Shown: one piece after another, positions 11,802-25,507 of the stretch
Layout: each line of letters begins with the position of its first letter
Numbering within the stretch: position 1 is the first letter of the stretch
Assembly: GCA_006538405.1 (NCBI GenBank)
Contig: BJKQ01000001.1
Location: 2,790,001 to 2,854,000 of the forward strand
Length of the DNA stretch: 64,000 bases
Reading direction: 5' to 3'
From: Hansfordia pulvinata
Lineage: Eukaryota; Ascomycota; Sordariomycetes; Xylariales
Made by a program: the position numbers and the translations under genes
The notes under the pieces: model-generated
What the model was told of the DNA's origin: nothing
What the model saw: only the letters and a program-made list of their open reading frames with translations
Databases searched by the model: none

Positions 11802-14800
11802 TCAGTGCCTCATCAAGCCAATTCCTCCACTGGCTGCCCCCCCAGAGCTCCCCCCTCGGCCTCTTCTCCCTCCAAAGGACGCACTCCCACCAGAACCTGA
11901 CCCATCGAAGAATGAATTGGCAGCAGAAACCGATGCTGTACTGCCGCCAGATTTGCGGCCTCCCCCGCTCGTGCGTTTTCTGACGCCGGCGTTGGATTTC
12001 CCTGCCTTAGCATAACTCCCCGAGTTCTTGCGCCCAAAAGCACGTTTACCGCCACCTCGAGACGACCCTCTCGACCGCGAGGAAGGCTTGCCGCGCGAGC
12101 CTTCTGCCGACTTCTGCTCGCTCAGGCGCTCGAAGTTCTTGTGCCACTCTTGAACATTAGCTGATTCTTGTTGTTGCTGCGGCGCGGCGCGTCCAAAGTA
12201 GCCTGAAGTCTCTCCGTCTGATCCGTTGTTCGCAATGTCCCCGTAGATATCGTCCTCGTCGGAGGAGATGAGATCCACAAAGTCATGGCTGTCCAAGCCG
12301 CCCAACCCAGTTGAGGCAGCGGCGGCTGCTTTTGGAGCCATGCTGCCCAGCATCTCTTGCACGCCTTGAAGAAGCGGCAGGAACTTGACGCCGTACTTTT
12401 TGACTTTCGCAGGGTCTATGCCAGGGACCGTCTGCATGTGATCAAGAGATGTGGCCCCCCGGATAGCCATATCGCGGAAGTGCTGTCGGGTGAACCATTG
12501 CTGTCGAAGACCCTTGGAGTTGATGAGCTCTTGTTGCAATTTGGCTGCTTCGTCCACAAACTCAGAAATCACGTCTCTCTGCATGTCGGTCATCTCCGCC
12601 TCGTCTAAGTACGTGCCGGGTGAGATGGGAGGGACCGCAGGGGTCCCCATGTTGTCCAGAGTGCGTTGCCTCAGTGGCTTCTGAACCTGCATTGTCTGGA
12701 ATGGATCACCTTCCAGGTCAAAGTCTTCATCGTCATCCACGATGAAGTTATCGAGCCCATCATCGCTCTCCTCAAACACTTGACCAGCCGTTGCTTTGCC
12801 TTTGCTCTTCCGCCCTGTTGCCCGAACGGGAGAGGAAACATTTGTGGATGGAGGGTTGCGCTTCGTCGCAGGCGCAGCGGGCTTCGCAGCACGCTTCGTC
12901 TTGGCAGCCTTGGTCTGCTCACTGGTGTCCTTAACCCTGGTGGTCAGATGCAGCTGTCGCTGCCCGGTCAGGAAGGAATGGGCATAGCGTCCAAGCTGGG
13001 ACATGGGTTAGCTGGAGCCGATTCTGGGAGAGGGTCGACCTACAAGAAAGTATTGAACTGCAATCCCAACCCGATTGTTGACCACGTTGTCTTCTCGCAA
13101 TGCTTCTTCCGTTGCCAGCCTGTCAATGATGCGGTTGATCTCGTGCTTGGGCAGACCCTTGGCCATGCCAAAGGTATGCTCGCTTTCACGGTCTTCGCCC
13201 TTTTTCTTTCTCCCCATCAGAATCTCGGTGCACTGGTTGATGGTGAGGCGCTTGCGAGAGCGAATGGTTTCCAGCACGCCCACGGCGTACTCGGTGTAAT
13301 CCTTGGTCTCGAAGTTGTCGCCTGCCTTGCAATTGTCACAGGTCTGGCCGCAGCTCTTCTTGTCAAATGCCTCGCCAAAATAGCGGAGAATGGCCACCCG
13401 ACGGCATTCGCTTTGGTCATCACAGAATGATGCCACAGTGTTGAGCATGTTCTTCTGTCGTTCCTTCTGGTCATGCCCTCCATCGCCATCCTCAATCATC
13501 TTTCGTAGCTGCGTGACGTCTCGAATGCCAAAGTAAAGAATGCAATCAGACGGCTTGCCATCGCGACCAGCTCGGCCAGTCTCTTGGTAGTAGCCCTCAA
13601 GGCTCTTTGGCACAGATTGATGTACCACAAAGCGGACATCTGGCTTGTCAATACCCATGCCGAAAGCAATAGTGGCCACAACAACCTTGGTCTTGCCCTG
13701 TTGCCAGAGACGTTGAACCTTGGCTTTCTCTTCCGACTCGATCGACGCGTGATAGTGGCTCGCCTCAATGCCAGAGTTCCTCAACTTCTCCGCAATTGTT
13801 TCGGCAGACTTTCGGGACAGTGTGTACACGATACCTGTCTGGCCAGCATATTTGTTGTTGATCAAGGATGCAATCGTGTCCACGTTGCCCCTCTCCTTCC
13901 TCTGAACCTCGTAGTAGAGATTGGGGCGGTTGAAACTTTGCGAGAATTCGTTGCATTTGTCAATGCCGAGGTTGTGCTTGATGTCCACAATGACGTTTTG
14001 CGTTGCGGTTGCAGTGAGAGCCATGACTGGAATTCCTGGGAACTGGCATCGGAACGCGCCCAGCTCCTTGTAGTCTGGTCGAAAGTCGTGGCCCCATTGG
14101 CTCACACAGTGAGCTTCGTCAATGACAAGACGTGCGAGCTTGCCGTTGTTATAGAGAGCAGTCATTCCATCAAGAAAAGCCCGGCTCTTATTGACCATCT
14201 CTGGCGTGACGTAGAGAAGTTGGATGAAGGTTTCCGGCGACTCGATCTTCAGCGTCTGCAGGAGCTGGTGCCTTGCCTGGGCGTTTGTATCGCCGTTGAA
14301 TGATACGGCCTGGATATTGAGCGCTTTGAGGTGATCGACTTGGTCCTGCATCAAACTCAGCAAGGGCGAAACGACAATGGTGATGCCGCTCGTGCTGCCA
14401 CTTGTGATGACTGCCGGAAGTTGGTAGCATAGCGATTTACCACCTCCAGTAGGCATCAATATGAAGGCGTCTTTTCCGGCAAGTGTTGTGTTGATGGCCT
14501 CCAGCTGATTGTGTCTGAACCCAGACATCCTGAACCTGTCCTTGAGAGCACGTCTCACGTCAGGTGACCAGGCGAATTTCATTTGTTCAGGCGGGAAGTG
14601 AGGCCGCGCTGTCTGGCTGGAGACTCTCTTGACAGCTTGCTGTTTCGGCGGCGCCACATTTCCGGTTGTCTCGGAGAGGACGGATCGCAATGATTTGGAA
14701 CTGTTGCGCTCTGATATCGATCGGTGAGAGGGAGGGTGGTGGTCAAGTTCAGTGATATCCAGGTCATCGCCACTGTAGTCGCTCTCGTGGGGGGTGTCAT

Positions 14801-16935
14801 TTCGCGGGTAGGCGTCCGAGCGACCAGGTTGCTGGCCTGGGCGAACGGAGCTGCTGGTGTACTTCGCCGGCTGCTGCCGAGCGCTCCGAGGCGCCAGGTT
14901 GTTGAAAACATCGTCCTCGTCTGAGCAACCGTAGGGATCTGTGCTCGGCTCTGTCGGGCCAGGGGGCGTTTGCCTGAAAGTGCTCCTAGGTGGCGGAAAA
15001 GACACACCCGCTCCATGCGGGAATTGCTGGTAGTCGTTGTTCTGCTTTCGCGGAGGGGACCGACTAAACCCACTATTTGACTGTTGGATCTGGGTTTGAT
15101 GTATGACTTGGCCAGGCCCTCCTTGCGACACGCCTGGCCGCCTGGCGTAATTTGCCTTGTCGACTTCCGGTTGCTGTTGAGTAGCTTGCACGATTGGCTG
15201 TTGCAGAGTTGCCGTCTTCTCCGTAAGATCGCAAAATTCCGACAGGAAACTGTCGTCAATGCCTGCCTGCATCAGACATTTGACCAGTGCATCGGCCCGT
15301 TGCTCATATTCAGCGTCCAATTCCGTCAGTCGGTCCTCGTCTGCCTGGGCGTCAAGCCCGGTTTCGTACGCGTCGCCCATCCTGTTAATCAGCGCCTCGC
15401 GCTTGCCGGTGTAGTCAGTGAAAGAGCGAAACTCGCCCGACAAAGCTTCCAGGGCATTCTTTTGCTGCAGTATCTGTTCTTTTTGCCGTTTCAGACGCTC
15501 CCTCGCCTCTACGTTCCTGTTCCGTAGGCTGAGCACGTAGGCCCCTTTGTTCTTCGCAAGCATCTCTTCCAGCATCGATTCTCTGTGTTGTATGACATTT
15601 GGACTTTTCAGAAACTGTTCGAAGAAGTTGGCTTTGCCATCTTCGTCCAACGTCACTTCCGGTAAGCTCGACAAAGAGGGTATTTGAGATAGCATCTCAG
15701 GAGTCGAACTGTTCTTTGGTGCGACATCTTGCGACAAGCTGAAAGCAGTCTGTCTAGAAGAGCTGGACGGTGGGATGGTGCTTTTGGGGGCAGGTTTTCT
15801 GGTGCATGGAGGTGAGCTGGGGGATTTAACGGCACCACTCTTGGCCGGGGAATTGCGAATCACGACTTGGCTTGACTTGGGAGACTGTGTTCGTTTGGCA
15901 TATGTGAGCGGCACAGGTGATACCATGATATCGTCGTCGTCCGAGTCCTGGATGATATGAGTGCTGGTCTGGCTGTTCTGGACCGAGGTGTCTTTTGGGC
16001 TGAAGTGGAGGCGAATCCGGTACCTCTGACATGAGATCATCGTCCGAAGAGATGATTGCGTCTTTACGACTCCGCGGTGGGGGAGAAGCGGAGGGTCTGC
16101 GGGCCGACTTGCTGGGTGAAAGTCTGAGGCGCTGCTTGGCAGGGCTACGCCGAGTAGGAGAGTGCGCTGCAGCCCATTGCATAGCCTCTTCTTCGTCACT
16201 ATCGATCGTGGGGCGGACAATCTTAGAGGGGGTCCTCTCGACCGTAGCCTTCAGCTTCAGCCTCGACTTGGCCGGGGAGCTGGAAGACTTCTTCACACGA
16301 GAGTGCAAAAGTTCCTCGGCGGATAAGATGTCGTCAATGTCGGGGAACTCGTCGTCCGTGTCGAGGGCGGGCCGAGGTGCAGGGCTCTGACTCTTGCGTT
16401 TCTTGCCGCGCGGCGAGCGAGCCGGGCTGGGACGTGTGGCATGTTGTTCGGTCCATAGAGTAACGGGATCGCCAAAGTGTAAAGAGCTGTCGTTACCGAC
16501 GTCGCCAGACAAGTCGACAGTGTCCAAGTCCTCGGGGATAGTGGGGCCTGGGGTGTGAAGAGGTGGATGTCCCGGTTTCTTTGACGACGAGGCAAGGCTG
16601 GAGCCGCGGACAAGAGCACTGTACTCGCGTTGGAGCGGGCCAGCCCTGGAGGTCGAAGCGGAAACAGTGGTCGAAGTGGGGCTGAGAAGCTGCTCCTGGC
16701 GAAGGATGAGGCTGGGACGAGTCGACTTCGAGGCAGAGGCGGGTACAAGTTTTCCCATATCTCGAGTCGTGGCAGGAAAAGAGGCCGGAGCCGGAGCCGG
16801 TGCGAGCACAGGTTCGGGTGGTGAGAAGTCGGTCGTCGGCGGAGGTGGCGGAGGCAGCACTGGCGCGTTGGGCGCGTTTTGAGGCGGGTTTTTCAGGAGC
16901 CAGGGCAGGTGGTCTTTGAGGTTGTTTCGAGTCAT
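11802..16935 (-). CDS. qde-3: RecQ-family DNA helicase (Sgs1/BLM/QDE-3 type), one frame discontinuity
   Basis: The gene is read from ATG 16935 (MTRNNLKDHLPWLLKN) to the stop at 11802, with a clear 48-bp intron at 12996-13043 and about 1694 residues in total. The long disordered N-terminus contains many SP/DSD stretches. The helicase core carries Walker A MPTGGGKS (about 14434-14457), DEAH (14109-14120) and the RecQ signatures HCVSQWGHDFRPDY and YYQETGRAGRDG. A Zn-binding region (CGQTCDNCKAG), a winged-helix RQC region and a C-terminal HRDC-like region follow. The tail is Gly/Ser/Arg-rich. The protein unwinds DNA in recombination and replication-fork repair; in Neurospora the large RecQ also acts in quelling. 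At about 15993 the frame shifts by one base. It is resolved either by removing one base of an A4 run (15993-15996 on the + strand as T4) or by a weak 46- or 76-bp intron beginning at about 16019. The large size and HRDC favour the qde-3 branch over the smaller RecQ paralogue. Confidence 0.93.
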
Positions 16936-18038
16936 CAAGACTGCGGGGGACAGAGTTGCCACCCAGACTCCATGGGACCGAGCGGCCAGAGCAACGACTG
17001 GTCATTAAGGGTGTCGAAGGTCCTACTGTGTTGTGGTGGGCGGAAGCTATGTTTCCTGATGGTGTGTGGATTGGATGGATGTTGGCGTTGGACAGTCGCG
17101 TTGTGGTGGAGTGCCGCGGGACACGAGCGTGTAGGGCGGGTACCGCCGGGCGCAGCGTGGCCTGGCGCGGGACCCAAGTACCGGTCACACGTCTTTAAGA
17201 GGTGGGGCCCGCTCGGCGCGTCGAGAGAAAGCTCGGGCCACCTCCACCATCGTCACTGCCGCCTGCTCCTGCTCCTCAGACACGGCAGGTGCTTCTAAGT
17301 GCATACTCGTGCATCACAGACCAGGTCCATGTTCTTGTACCAGAAGTGTAGCGATTGCTCGTGTACATTTGATGTTGTTGCTACACTCGCATAGCGGGTA
17401 CGCACTTGCCGATAAATTGACATGCAATTGCTCGACATGCAGTTTCCTCGACTGCAGTCATCAAGGGCTGGTGATTGTGAGAAAGAATTCATTTACCGAC
17501 GGGGTCTCTCCACCCACACACCTTGAACCATTGGGTGCACAACCACATGTCCATCAATGAGGTCTGCAACATCAGGCCGTGCGGCTATCTCGAGTCTCGC
17601 GAGCTCACAGACAGGGGCAGCCGTGTGCGATCAGACGAAGCTAGCACGGCGTGTCGTCGCATTCAGGGACACAACAGCGACGAATCTCGCCCCATCCTTG
17701 GTATCCTCTGGCCAAACGACCCAAGCCTGTCCACTCCTGACAGTCTCCAATCATGCATGAGAATCACCGGCACTCGACACCGGGTTGGTCGACAATTCAT
17801 ATCAAAGAAGCCAATCTCGTCTTGAGGTTCGTTCCATGCTGCGGTCATGGAATCTGCAACAGTCTCTTGCTCTATTATGTTCTCATGAACCTGGTGGAGA
17901 CTAAATGATAAGGGGTATTGTGCAACGGAGTATTGTGGAAGAAAAAACGCAGCCCTTCTGAAAACCCTGCCCGCTCGCTCGCTAAAATCGCAGAAATCCG
18001 TCCACCTTTTTTCGCGCATCTCTTCGTCACCGCCCTTT
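16936..18038. other. RecQ upstream region
   Basis: About 1.1 kb lie between the RecQ start and the end of the DUF1275 gene, both on the minus strand. It should hold the RecQ promoter. Several short open frames are present, none with recognisable motifs. Confidence 0.55.
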
Positions 18039-19117
18039 TCAGAATTGGCCCTTCTTTTCGTCTTTGATCTTGAGGTCCTGGGTCTCCTCGGGAAACTCCT
18101 TCTGGGTTCTCTCCTTGCTGTTGAACAAGTACATGATGGTTACCACCATCTTCCCAGCAGCCGATATGAACAAGGCCGGGGCCGCCCCGACATACCGGTA
18201 AATGGCAGCGCCGAGAAGCGATCCAAGAGCCAGCGACACGAGGAACGCGATGCGGCGGTTACGCGGCCGGTTCTTCAGCTGGAACATGTGCGGGTCGATC
18301 ATCAGATCCACCCACGCCGCGGTTGCCATGGCCGTGCTGATCTCCGTCATGGACATGGATCGCGACTGAACCACTTGGCTGCCAGAAGCGAACGCCAGCA
18401 GCGCCACCGCCGCGACTCCAACGTCTCCATCCATCTTGGGTCCGTACACATGCTGCAGTGCCGCTGCTCCGAACACCAGTCCAGTCTGCAGCAGGTTGGT
18501 CATGACCAGCCACGACCGCCGTCGGGGCCCTACCAAGTGGCTCAGCTGCCCCGTGATCCAGCCGCCAGCCAGGAACAATCCTAGCGCCGCCGCGATGTTC
18601 GAGGTGAAGAACATCTCTCCGTTGAACTCTGGCATCATGATGGCTAGCATGAGGAATACCGTGTTGCCCGTTTGATTCGATGCCTGCGAGGAACCATGTT
18701 AGCATTGGCGACACCACCAAGCGACACCGACCCTGTCTGTGTGTGACGAGTGAAGATCCTCCCACAGCATGCGAAGGCCTAGGGAGTTGATGGGCAGCGG
18801 AGGCGACTTACGAAACAGTGGTAGTCGGGGAATGAGATGGCATCCTGTATGCCGGTACAGCTGCGGTTGTTGATCAGCAAACACTCCACGTCACACATGC
18901 ATCGAGGCCATATCACCGCGATGCGAGACCGACAAACTTACAAGGTCAAGAGGAGGAGTTCGAACTCGACTAGCCCGCACGGCCGGACGGGCTCGTTCAG
19001 ATATTCGACAGCACGAGAAAAGGTCCTGATCTGGTCGACATTGTCGCGAGGCGTTGATGCTTCGATCTCCCCAGACTCGACATCCGAGTCCGAGGCAATG
19101 GGGTATGGGGCAACCAT
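18039..19117 (-). CDS. DUF1275 (YoaK-type) integral membrane protein
   Basis: Three exons on the minus strand are inferred: 18942-19117, 18812-18860 and 18039-18683, giving 289 residues. The joined exon 2/3 boundary gives TGIQDAISFPDYHCF followed by ASNQTGNTVFLMLAI, the hallmark of fungal DUF1275 proteins. Several hydrophobic segments follow (for example IAAALGLFLAGGWITGQL and GVAAVALLAFASGSQVV), with a typical SRSMSMTEISTAMATAAWVDL stretch and a charged C-terminal tail. The family is predicted to span the membrane about six times, and its biochemical function is unknown. ATG 19117 was chosen because it begins a normal acidic cytosolic tail; an upstream in-frame ATG at 19243 would add 42 residues of low quality. 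Confidence 0.88.
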
Positions 19118-22100
19118 GGTTGCTGCGGTACTGTGTGCCGAGGTGCTGTGCCGTGGTGGTATACAGCAAAGGTTCGTGACGTCGGACGCTGGGCTGTATG
19201 GCTCGAGTCTAGATCGGAGTGGTATGTGAGGCGTCGCTGTCACGTTGTGATGTGCTCAATCCAGGTAAGAAGTCACAATATCTCGAGAAATGCAAGGGCG
19301 GGCAGGAGTATTTATCTGAAGTCTAACACGGAGGGAATGACACAGCAGAGGGGGGAACCCGACAACCTCATTGTCACCTTGAGAAGAGCTAGCCGAGTTC
19401 CCCTTGCCGGTGGTCTTGAACCGGATGGGGCCCTGGGGCCGCGGTGCCAACACATGTTTTTCGCCTTGGATGCCGCTGCGGGACCCATGCTTTGCCTTGG
19501 CTTGAGATTGATGCCGGCAAATCTGCGTCATGGAAGCCGTGCCAGAATCAGTCGGCCCAAGGCAATATTCTTCCCACCACCGTCGCCATGGACCGACAGC
19601 CGGCGTCAGGCCCAAGCCCTCGAACGGGCATGTGGGTCATCCCGTAGTTCCATCGGCCTGGTCCCTTTGCAAGGATCTTGGCTCGATCTGGCAGACGGCC
19701 AGGTGGACCTGGGCAAAGCAGAGCCGGCAGGAGAAAAAAATTGCAGGGGTGGGCGGCGGCGACGCTGCGGCTCCGAGAGCCTGAGCGCCGCTGACCTGTC
19801 GTCGAGTGGCCCGCGTTGCGCAGGCGGGCATGGGTGCGGATAGTCTGTCGGACCTGCCGACAAACGAGAGCGGTGCCCATGCCAGCTCACCAGCATCTCT
19901 CTGGCGAAGAAGCACCCGCGACGGCACACCACGGCGCGCTCGGTCGGTCGCTCACCTGCTGGTCCATCCCAGACTTGCAAATTTCGTCACTGACTCACTT
20001 GCGCCCACTCGAGTGGGACCGCCCCTTTGCGAGCAAGCAGAAGTGGCTGAATGCTTTTTCGATCACTTACTCGTACATGGCCATCCATCTATCTACGAGC
20101 ACTCGTGTCGCAGACCACCTGCAGATCAGTCTCTTGGCTCAGGTATAGGCTGTCTTGGTTTCCCGGCACCGCGGCGATTTGGGGCCCTTTCCTACCTCCT
20201 GTGTTGCTGGGGATCTCAACGGGGCCGCGGAAAGCCTCGTGCTATGACGCCGGGGAGAGCACGTGTGCAACAGGTACGAGCACGACATGCTGAACACATT
20301 CTTTCGCATGGTTGTTCAACTTTGGCCCTTGGCCTTGCTCATGCCCTACTCAGGTTGAGGCGATATGCAGCGTCCAGAGGCCATCACGAAAGCCCCAACG
20401 CGTGCGTGCGAGGAGAGCGCTTCGGCTTCGTTGACTACCGCGTGGTTACAAACGGCGACGCCACCTATGAGTACACCGTGGTAAATGAGGATTGATTGAT
20501 CGCTGCTTGGCGTTGATACCGAAATCTACTCCACAGCGACAGCCGGACATGCCACGACTTGATGGCGGAGCAGTCCGCCACAGGGGGGGTGCTTGTATTG
20601 GTAGCCCCTCGGCCTGTTGTCCAATAGCGATTGGGAGCTGGGGAGCCATTCCTTTTATCGGGTTTGCCTACGCTGCGACTCGGCGACTCGAGGCGCAAGT
20701 GGCGCACCGGCGGTCGACCTCTCATGGTTGTTGGTGGAGGAGACGGACGGCTGGAATGCTTCAAATAGGCCCACCCTCTCCTGCGTGGCGGTTGTACGTA
20801 AGCGCCCTCTCCCTACGAGCCTGCGAAGCACGACGCCTCTAAGAAAGCCGACGTCTCCATCTTGGCGGTCTCAGGGCCCCGACACGCCGTGAGGCCCCGA
20901 AGTAGAGGGCCGGGACATTGACAGCTTGGCTCGGTGGTTTGAGACGTCGCTCCCGGGCGGTCGATGGGGATCGGCCGACGACTCGCCAATTCAAGCAGCT
21001 CGTGGAGGAGAGACGGGCTCCCTACGCTTGCGCGTACGAAACCGGGGTTCCGCCGGTAGCATCGACATCGGCGGCGGCGGGCGGCGGGCGACGGGGCAAC
21101 GACCATCTTTCAATCAACCTCTCGTCCTTGAGCGCATTCTTGAAGCGGCCCCAACTCCCAGTCGACGCACGGGATGGATTAGACAAACAAAGCCAATGCT
21201 CCCATTCCTATCCCATGTCTTCTACGCCGATCTCTCCCGGCACACAGACCGGCGGCATCTTTCGGATTGGCTACTTTCTGTCACCTTGCCATAAGTCACC
21301 CACACAAACAAAAGCGTGCACCGGTGGCAGTCGATTCGGCACTGCGCTCTCTCTCGGATTCGAGGACCTCCGGAGGACCGGCAAAACGCGGCCGTGCGGC
21401 TTGGCTTTGGTCGGAATGATGTGGCTTGCTGGCGTTTCTGCCGCTTGCCTCTGTAGCACAAACGAACGACCAAACGCACAAACGAGCGAGCGAACGGAGG
21501 GAAAATAGGCGACACCGGCTGCGAGATGAGTTGTCTAGCCTCGCTGCCGTTGTTTCTTGCCATGTGAAAGGTGGCCGTGCGGTGCAGGGGGCTCCCGGCC
21601 CGCGCAGCCTACGAATGGCGCGCGCGCGATCGCCAGGGTAAAGATAGCAGCAGCCAGCGAAACGGATGATGGCCTCTCGAGCCCATGACGCCAGAGGAGG
21701 AGGACGGCGTCGTCCATCCTTCTAGCTCCGACAATTCAACTACGCGACTGTGGGATGCCGCACGCACGAATAGGCGATAGGCAAGCCTTCCTGGGGAGAT
21801 CAATACTTTGAGTCTCCTCTCCTATTTCTCTACGAGTATTGGCCCGGGCCAGAGCAGTCACCCAACCCACGCACGCGATTGCCTAACGGAGCTGCCGCCC
21901 AGGACATGACCCGCGATCGCCCACGACGAGCCTGGGGCCTGTTCCCCTTATATTATTATCCTTGGAGGGAGCCTTTGGGGGTTCCAGTGGCCGGCAGTGC
22001 CACCAAAGAATGGCAGCTACCAAGACTCATCGGTCATCGCTGACCGACCGGGCTGACCTGGCTGGCGAGACGTGTCTGCCTCCCGCTTCCCGGCAGCCGC

Positions 22101-25100
22101 GAAAGATAACGGGACAAGGGACCTTTGCGGCGGATGTCGTCTCGTCTGACCGTGAAAGGAGCGGGCCGGCTCAGGCGGCAAACGGCAGGTACAAGTATTA
22201 TAACCTACATACTCGTACCAAACAGCACGGAGTAGGTCGACCGACAGGGCCTCGACAGGGAAGGCCTCCGATTGGAGCAGGACGCCGTCGCAATCACAAT
22301 CATCACTAACGCTCCCCCATTGGATGTGCTCAGGCAGAGCTGCAGGCCGGAGCGCCAAAGCCACAGCCAAGGCGAACGACTGCCGTCCCCAGCGAAAAAC
22401 CGGGGCCGCCGAAGAGCGGAAACGAGGACAAGGGTCGGGAAAGAGGTCAGCTCCCAGCCTTGAATGAACCCTGTTCTGCGGTTTGTGTGGGGTGTCCCCC
22501 TCCATCGGCTGTCGGTCTCTGCGCCTTATCAACAGCCCACAGTCCTTTTGGCGCCCCTCCCCGCGAACCCCGGTTCACAACGAGGACGACGGCGCCACCT
22601 CCCGTCTGTCTGCCACTACGAGTACGCTACACAACAACCGGCACAACCCAGTCGGTAACTTAGTGCGCAGTCTGGCAAGGTCTGTCCCGTTCTGTCACTG
22701 CGACCTCGCCGCGAGCCATCAGACGCCCATGCCGAAATGGCCGAGTACGAGTGTTCTGTCGCTCGTGTTATTACGCATGCAAGTGGGAGGACCCCCGAGG
22801 CCCGCAGCCACCCCGGTCCTGGTTACCTTAGTGACTAACGAGCTGGAATTCCTCGACCGCTGTCCAACGCTCGAGCCGTCGCGGCCGCAGGTGATGGTGG
22901 TGATGGTGCTGGCACTTGCCGATGGAACAGCAAAGCACAGCGCAGCATACTCGTTTGGCGTCCGGAGGCCTTGTTCATGCATCTTCTGAAACTCGATGGA
23001 TCGTCGTTGCAGCCAGCGATCATCACCAACTTGGTTTGTTTTTTGTGTGGGGGATGTGGGTAAGTGGGTGCTTCTCTTGGACTTCTTCGAGAACACAACG
23101 CGACAACCCAAGAGAGAGCAGAAAGAGATCAAGACATGTCGTGCGATCTGCACCCTCTTTGACCTTGCCCGTCCCCATCCGCGCTGTTTCTCGGGCGTGC
23201 GTCGTCGCCGCCACGTGCTATCACCCGCGTATGGCGCCATCTTATGACTTTGAAGCGCGTCAGTGATCAGTGACGTACCCAGGGTCGAGTCGAGAAATCA
23301 TCGCAGCAATGGTCTGACAAGGCGGGTGCTGTCGTTGTGGACCGACTTGCTTTGCCTCCATAGCAATCTGCGACAGAAAGGAAACAAGAGGCGGCGACAA
23401 GCAAAAGGACCCGCCTGGTCTCCTGCGAGGTTGCGAGGCTGCGCGCGCGCGCAGATCCTCCAGTACGAGTACAGACCCGGGGCAGGAAAGAAACCCCCCA
23501 GATTATAGGGCTTCGCGCCCGGCAGCTGCGCCTCCTTCACTACTTATTATCATTGACTCGCGATGTCGCCATCGCGGCTAATGCAAGGGACGTGGCGATC
23601 GGATCTTCCACCCACGCCCCGGATTGGGCCGAGTTGAGCCCGGCCGGGACTTTGTTCAACGACATGCCTGCCTGTCCGACGTATTGCTTGCAAGAAGGAG
23701 GACAAGCACGAGAAGAAAAAGGTCTGGAGTTGAGAGCCCTGTCTCACCAGACGACACCTTCAGAGCGGCTCTTGTACGCGACAGTGTGTTCAAAGTGCAG
23801 GTGTCGCCATTTTCTTAGTCGAGCACGTCAGATTGGATTGTGTCGGTGACGGCCAGGTATCCGATTTCCCGGGGAGTTCTCGACCTCGCCAATGGTCCGG
23901 CCAGCCGAGAGAAGTCGCTCACACAATCTGGGTGAGTTGCGCACGAGTTCCTGTTGAGGGTAGTTGTCTATTCGGCCTCGGATCAGAGAGTACATGCTGA
24001 CATGGTTACTCGTACGCGCATGTTAGAAGATGGCTTTACTCGCCCCCAGACCCAAGGCCAGACCTTGCCAGAGCACACAACGAGGTAGTTTGCGCAGGGT
24101 AACGGCGGGGTATCGCCGTTCCCAACACTTTAGACATTACCTACCTAACCTACACCTTGGGGCGAGGCGACGAAACGTCGTCGGCGGCGCGGCGGCATGC
24201 CTGCTTGCACCGAACAGTTCCAACACGCGCCCAGTCGCAGACACACACAGTGTCGGCAAGGCCGCCACAAACCCGACTTGGCAGAGTGGCCGAAGCACTA
24301 ATCCGCGCGAAGGAAAGCCGCCACCGAGCCCGCGACAACGGCAGCCCCATTCTTTACGGCAGCGTCGCCCGGCCCGGGTGCCAAAGTGCAACGCCGAGGA
24401 AAGGAATACTCGTATGTCCCGAAGCCAAAGCCAGGGCAGAGGGGGTTGGAGAGACGGATCCGGGCGTCGCAGGCCGAAAGCAGCAATCTACCCCCATTGC
24501 TGGGCGCTGTTGCCGTCTCGTGTCCGTCCCCTCCTCTCCCTCTGCCTCACCTCAGTCGGGGACAAAGCATTTACAGGAGCGATACCGGATTCGGGCCCCG
24601 GTCAGGGACAGAAAGCAGACAGAGCGGGCACAAAGGAAGAAGCCCGAGCCATGATGGAGTCAGAACGGACAAGGAAGTAGAGGGCGGCCCGTCGGTCATC
24701 TACCGCCCCAAGCCCAGTTTGCCTTTTCATCTACTTGGTGGCCGCCGGTGAGGCCCAACAATGCCGCCTCGGGCCGCCATCACCCTCCTTCTCCTCCTCA
24801 TCACCGTGGCTCTGGCTCACGTCGCTGTCAGAGGGCGTCAAGAGAGAGAAGCCCCCCTGTCATGTTGCTCCCCCGAGAGCCGACGGCCGGGCCGAAGCTG
24901 CTGGGCGGGCGGCCCACTCAGTCACTCACTGGCGCCTCGTCAGCTGGCGGCTCTAGTCAGCCTGACGTTCGGCTACGGGGAATGCGCGATGCGGAGTACT
25001 CGTACGACTAGAGCGTGAGCCCTCCGTGCTGGGAGAGCCGCAACAGTGGGTGACGACCCGGTTTTCGGTGCGGCGATAGGTGACTCCTCTTTTTTGGTAT

Positions 25101-25474
25101 TTTTTCCCTCCTCCCCTTCTGTTTTTTTTTTTCAACCCGTACCCACCACCCACCACTGCACTACGACTCCCGCCCGCCGCCACCCGGTTGTGACGGGAAA
25201 GCGGAGCCGTCCATTGGTGGACCGGGGGTAAAAGAAAGAAGAAGAAGGAGAGTAAGAAGGAGAGGAGACTGGCCCCTCGATATCTCATGCATGCACAAGC
25301 AAGCACCACCGCGGGCGTCCTGCCCCGCTCCGAAACGCCCTGACAGGCACACGACAGGCACAAGACGGCCACCAGGTCTTCGTCTGACAGGATCCCCTTC
25401 TCGGCGGGCGGCCCGCGGGTCACGGCCCATACAGCGGGACGGCGATTAACCAGTGATATTACCCGCTCTCTGGG

Positions 25475-25475
<1 letters not shown>

Positions 25476-25504
<29 letters not shown>
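25476..25504. repeat. G29 homopolymer
   Basis: This is an uninterrupted run of 29 G on the + strand, directly preceded by GGGT. It is the longest homopolymer in the window and lies deep in a gene-free region. Confidence 0.9.

Positions 25505-25507
<3 letters not shown>

Noticed and set aside
24030..24680. 216-codon + frame in the gene-free region
   Set aside because: It is Arg/Pro/Ser-rich, has no domain or neighbouring exons, and has composition typical of random frames in GC-rich DNA.
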